Below are positions 63,907 through 64,000 of a stretch of 64,000 nucleotides of DNA, in pieces. The translations under genes were made by a program, and so were the position numbers. The DNA comes from CAYQUC01 sp964420605 (GTDB taxonomy: Bacteria > Pseudomonadota > Gammaproteobacteria > UBA6429 > Thiohalophilaceae). Location of the stretch: NCBI GenBank assembly GCA_964420605.1, contig CAYQUC010000006.1:8760-72759 (forward strand), given 5' to 3'. The stretch's first letter is position 1; each line of letters starts with the position of its first letter. The notes beneath the pieces were generated by a model. The model worked only from the letters and a program-made list of their open reading frames with translations, did no database searches and had not been told where the DNA came from.

Positions 63907-64000
63907 CTACTTACTAACCATATACAACTCTGAGTATTCCAGTTCTACGCGACGGTTTTGGAACCAGTTATCATAATCTTCTACGGGTTGACTCGAACCA
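63907..64000 (-). CDS. OmpA-family protein, C-terminal end only
   Basis: The last 30 codons before the TAG at 63907-63909 read GSSQPVEDYDNWFQNRRVEL and EYSELYMVSK. The SQPV...N..NRRVELEY wording is the end of the OmpA-like peptidoglycan-binding domain, where Asn and two Arg bind diaminopimelate. The rest lies outside the window. Confidence 0.8.
   Translation of the reverse strand, partial: GSSQPVEDYDNWFQNRRVELEYSELYMVSK

Noticed and set aside
1..64000. tRNA, rRNA, CRISPR arrays, prophage or transposase genes
   Set aside because: Looked for through both strands by eye; no cloverleaf with a T-loop, no regularly spaced repeats and no integrase or transposase motifs were found.

Overview
The window is AT-rich (GC roughly one third by eye) and reads as a piece of gammaproteobacterial chromosome. 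Supporting this are tldD/tldE, the tesA-ybbA-ybbP trio, a YjfI/YjfJ/YjfK (DUF2170/PspA/DUF2491) group, yqcC, sixA, an LplT-PlsC-Aas fusion and an OmpA-type C-terminus. A marine or environmental, metal-exposed lineage is likely, but I cannot name the genus. No tRNA, rRNA, CRISPR array, transposase or phage gene was seen.

Layout. (1) 1-1857: end of tldD, tldE and an unknown gene. (2) 1923-5734, minus strand: FAD oxidoreductase, MFS-like transporter, NUDIX hydrolase and an orphan LuxR-type regulator, followed by a 1.35-kb gene-poor region with decayed coding sequence and a pair of 64-bp direct repeats. (3) 7083-14776, minus strand: an envelope-stress block with lipoprotein, DUF350 protein, membrane-bound spermidine-synthase-like protein, DUF2170, PspA, DUF2491, a small protein, a K+ channel and a rhomboid protease. 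(4) 14883-25355: XRE regulator divergent from a 1152-residue phospholipid-remodelling fusion protein with a perfect palindrome between them, a secreted WD40 protein, tesA and ybbA-ybbP. (5) 25687-40340: a mixed stretch of small enzymes (HAD, TPR, four GNATs, macrodomain, CDGSH-glutamate-synthase fusion, O-methyltransferase, GGDEF-EAL, FMN reductase, TfoX-like). It contains at least four broken genes: MoaF-like, methyltransferase, GDSL hydrolase and pldA.

(6) 40872-60879 is the most distinctive part. After a secreted metallo-beta-lactamase-fold protein comes a signalling unit: outer-membrane barrel, short PstS-like binding protein, two related membrane histidine kinases and one FixJ-type response regulator. 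It precedes a TAT-exported Rieske subunit and a large molybdopterin enzyme of the AioBA/IdrAB (arsenite oxidase/iodate reductase) family, a small acidic exported protein, a porin, a TAT-exported multicopper oxidase and a CusB-CusA type Cu(I)/Ag(I) efflux pair. Near-perfect TGTGA-N6-TCACA (CRP-type) boxes lie upstream of both the Rieske gene and the multicopper oxidase gene, which suggests common control. The catalytic subunit keeps the Arg/His pair of arsenite oxidase, but by eye it lacks the His and Glu of the arsenite funnel. It also carries an extra acidic C-terminal insert whose motif recurs in the small exported protein encoded next to it. I take this to be a periplasmic oxyanion redox system coupled to copper handling; its substrate is not decided by the sequence.

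(7) 61073-64000: thioredoxin-like peroxiredoxin, a methyltransferase with a DUF1330 partner, sixA and the C-terminus of an OmpA-family protein.
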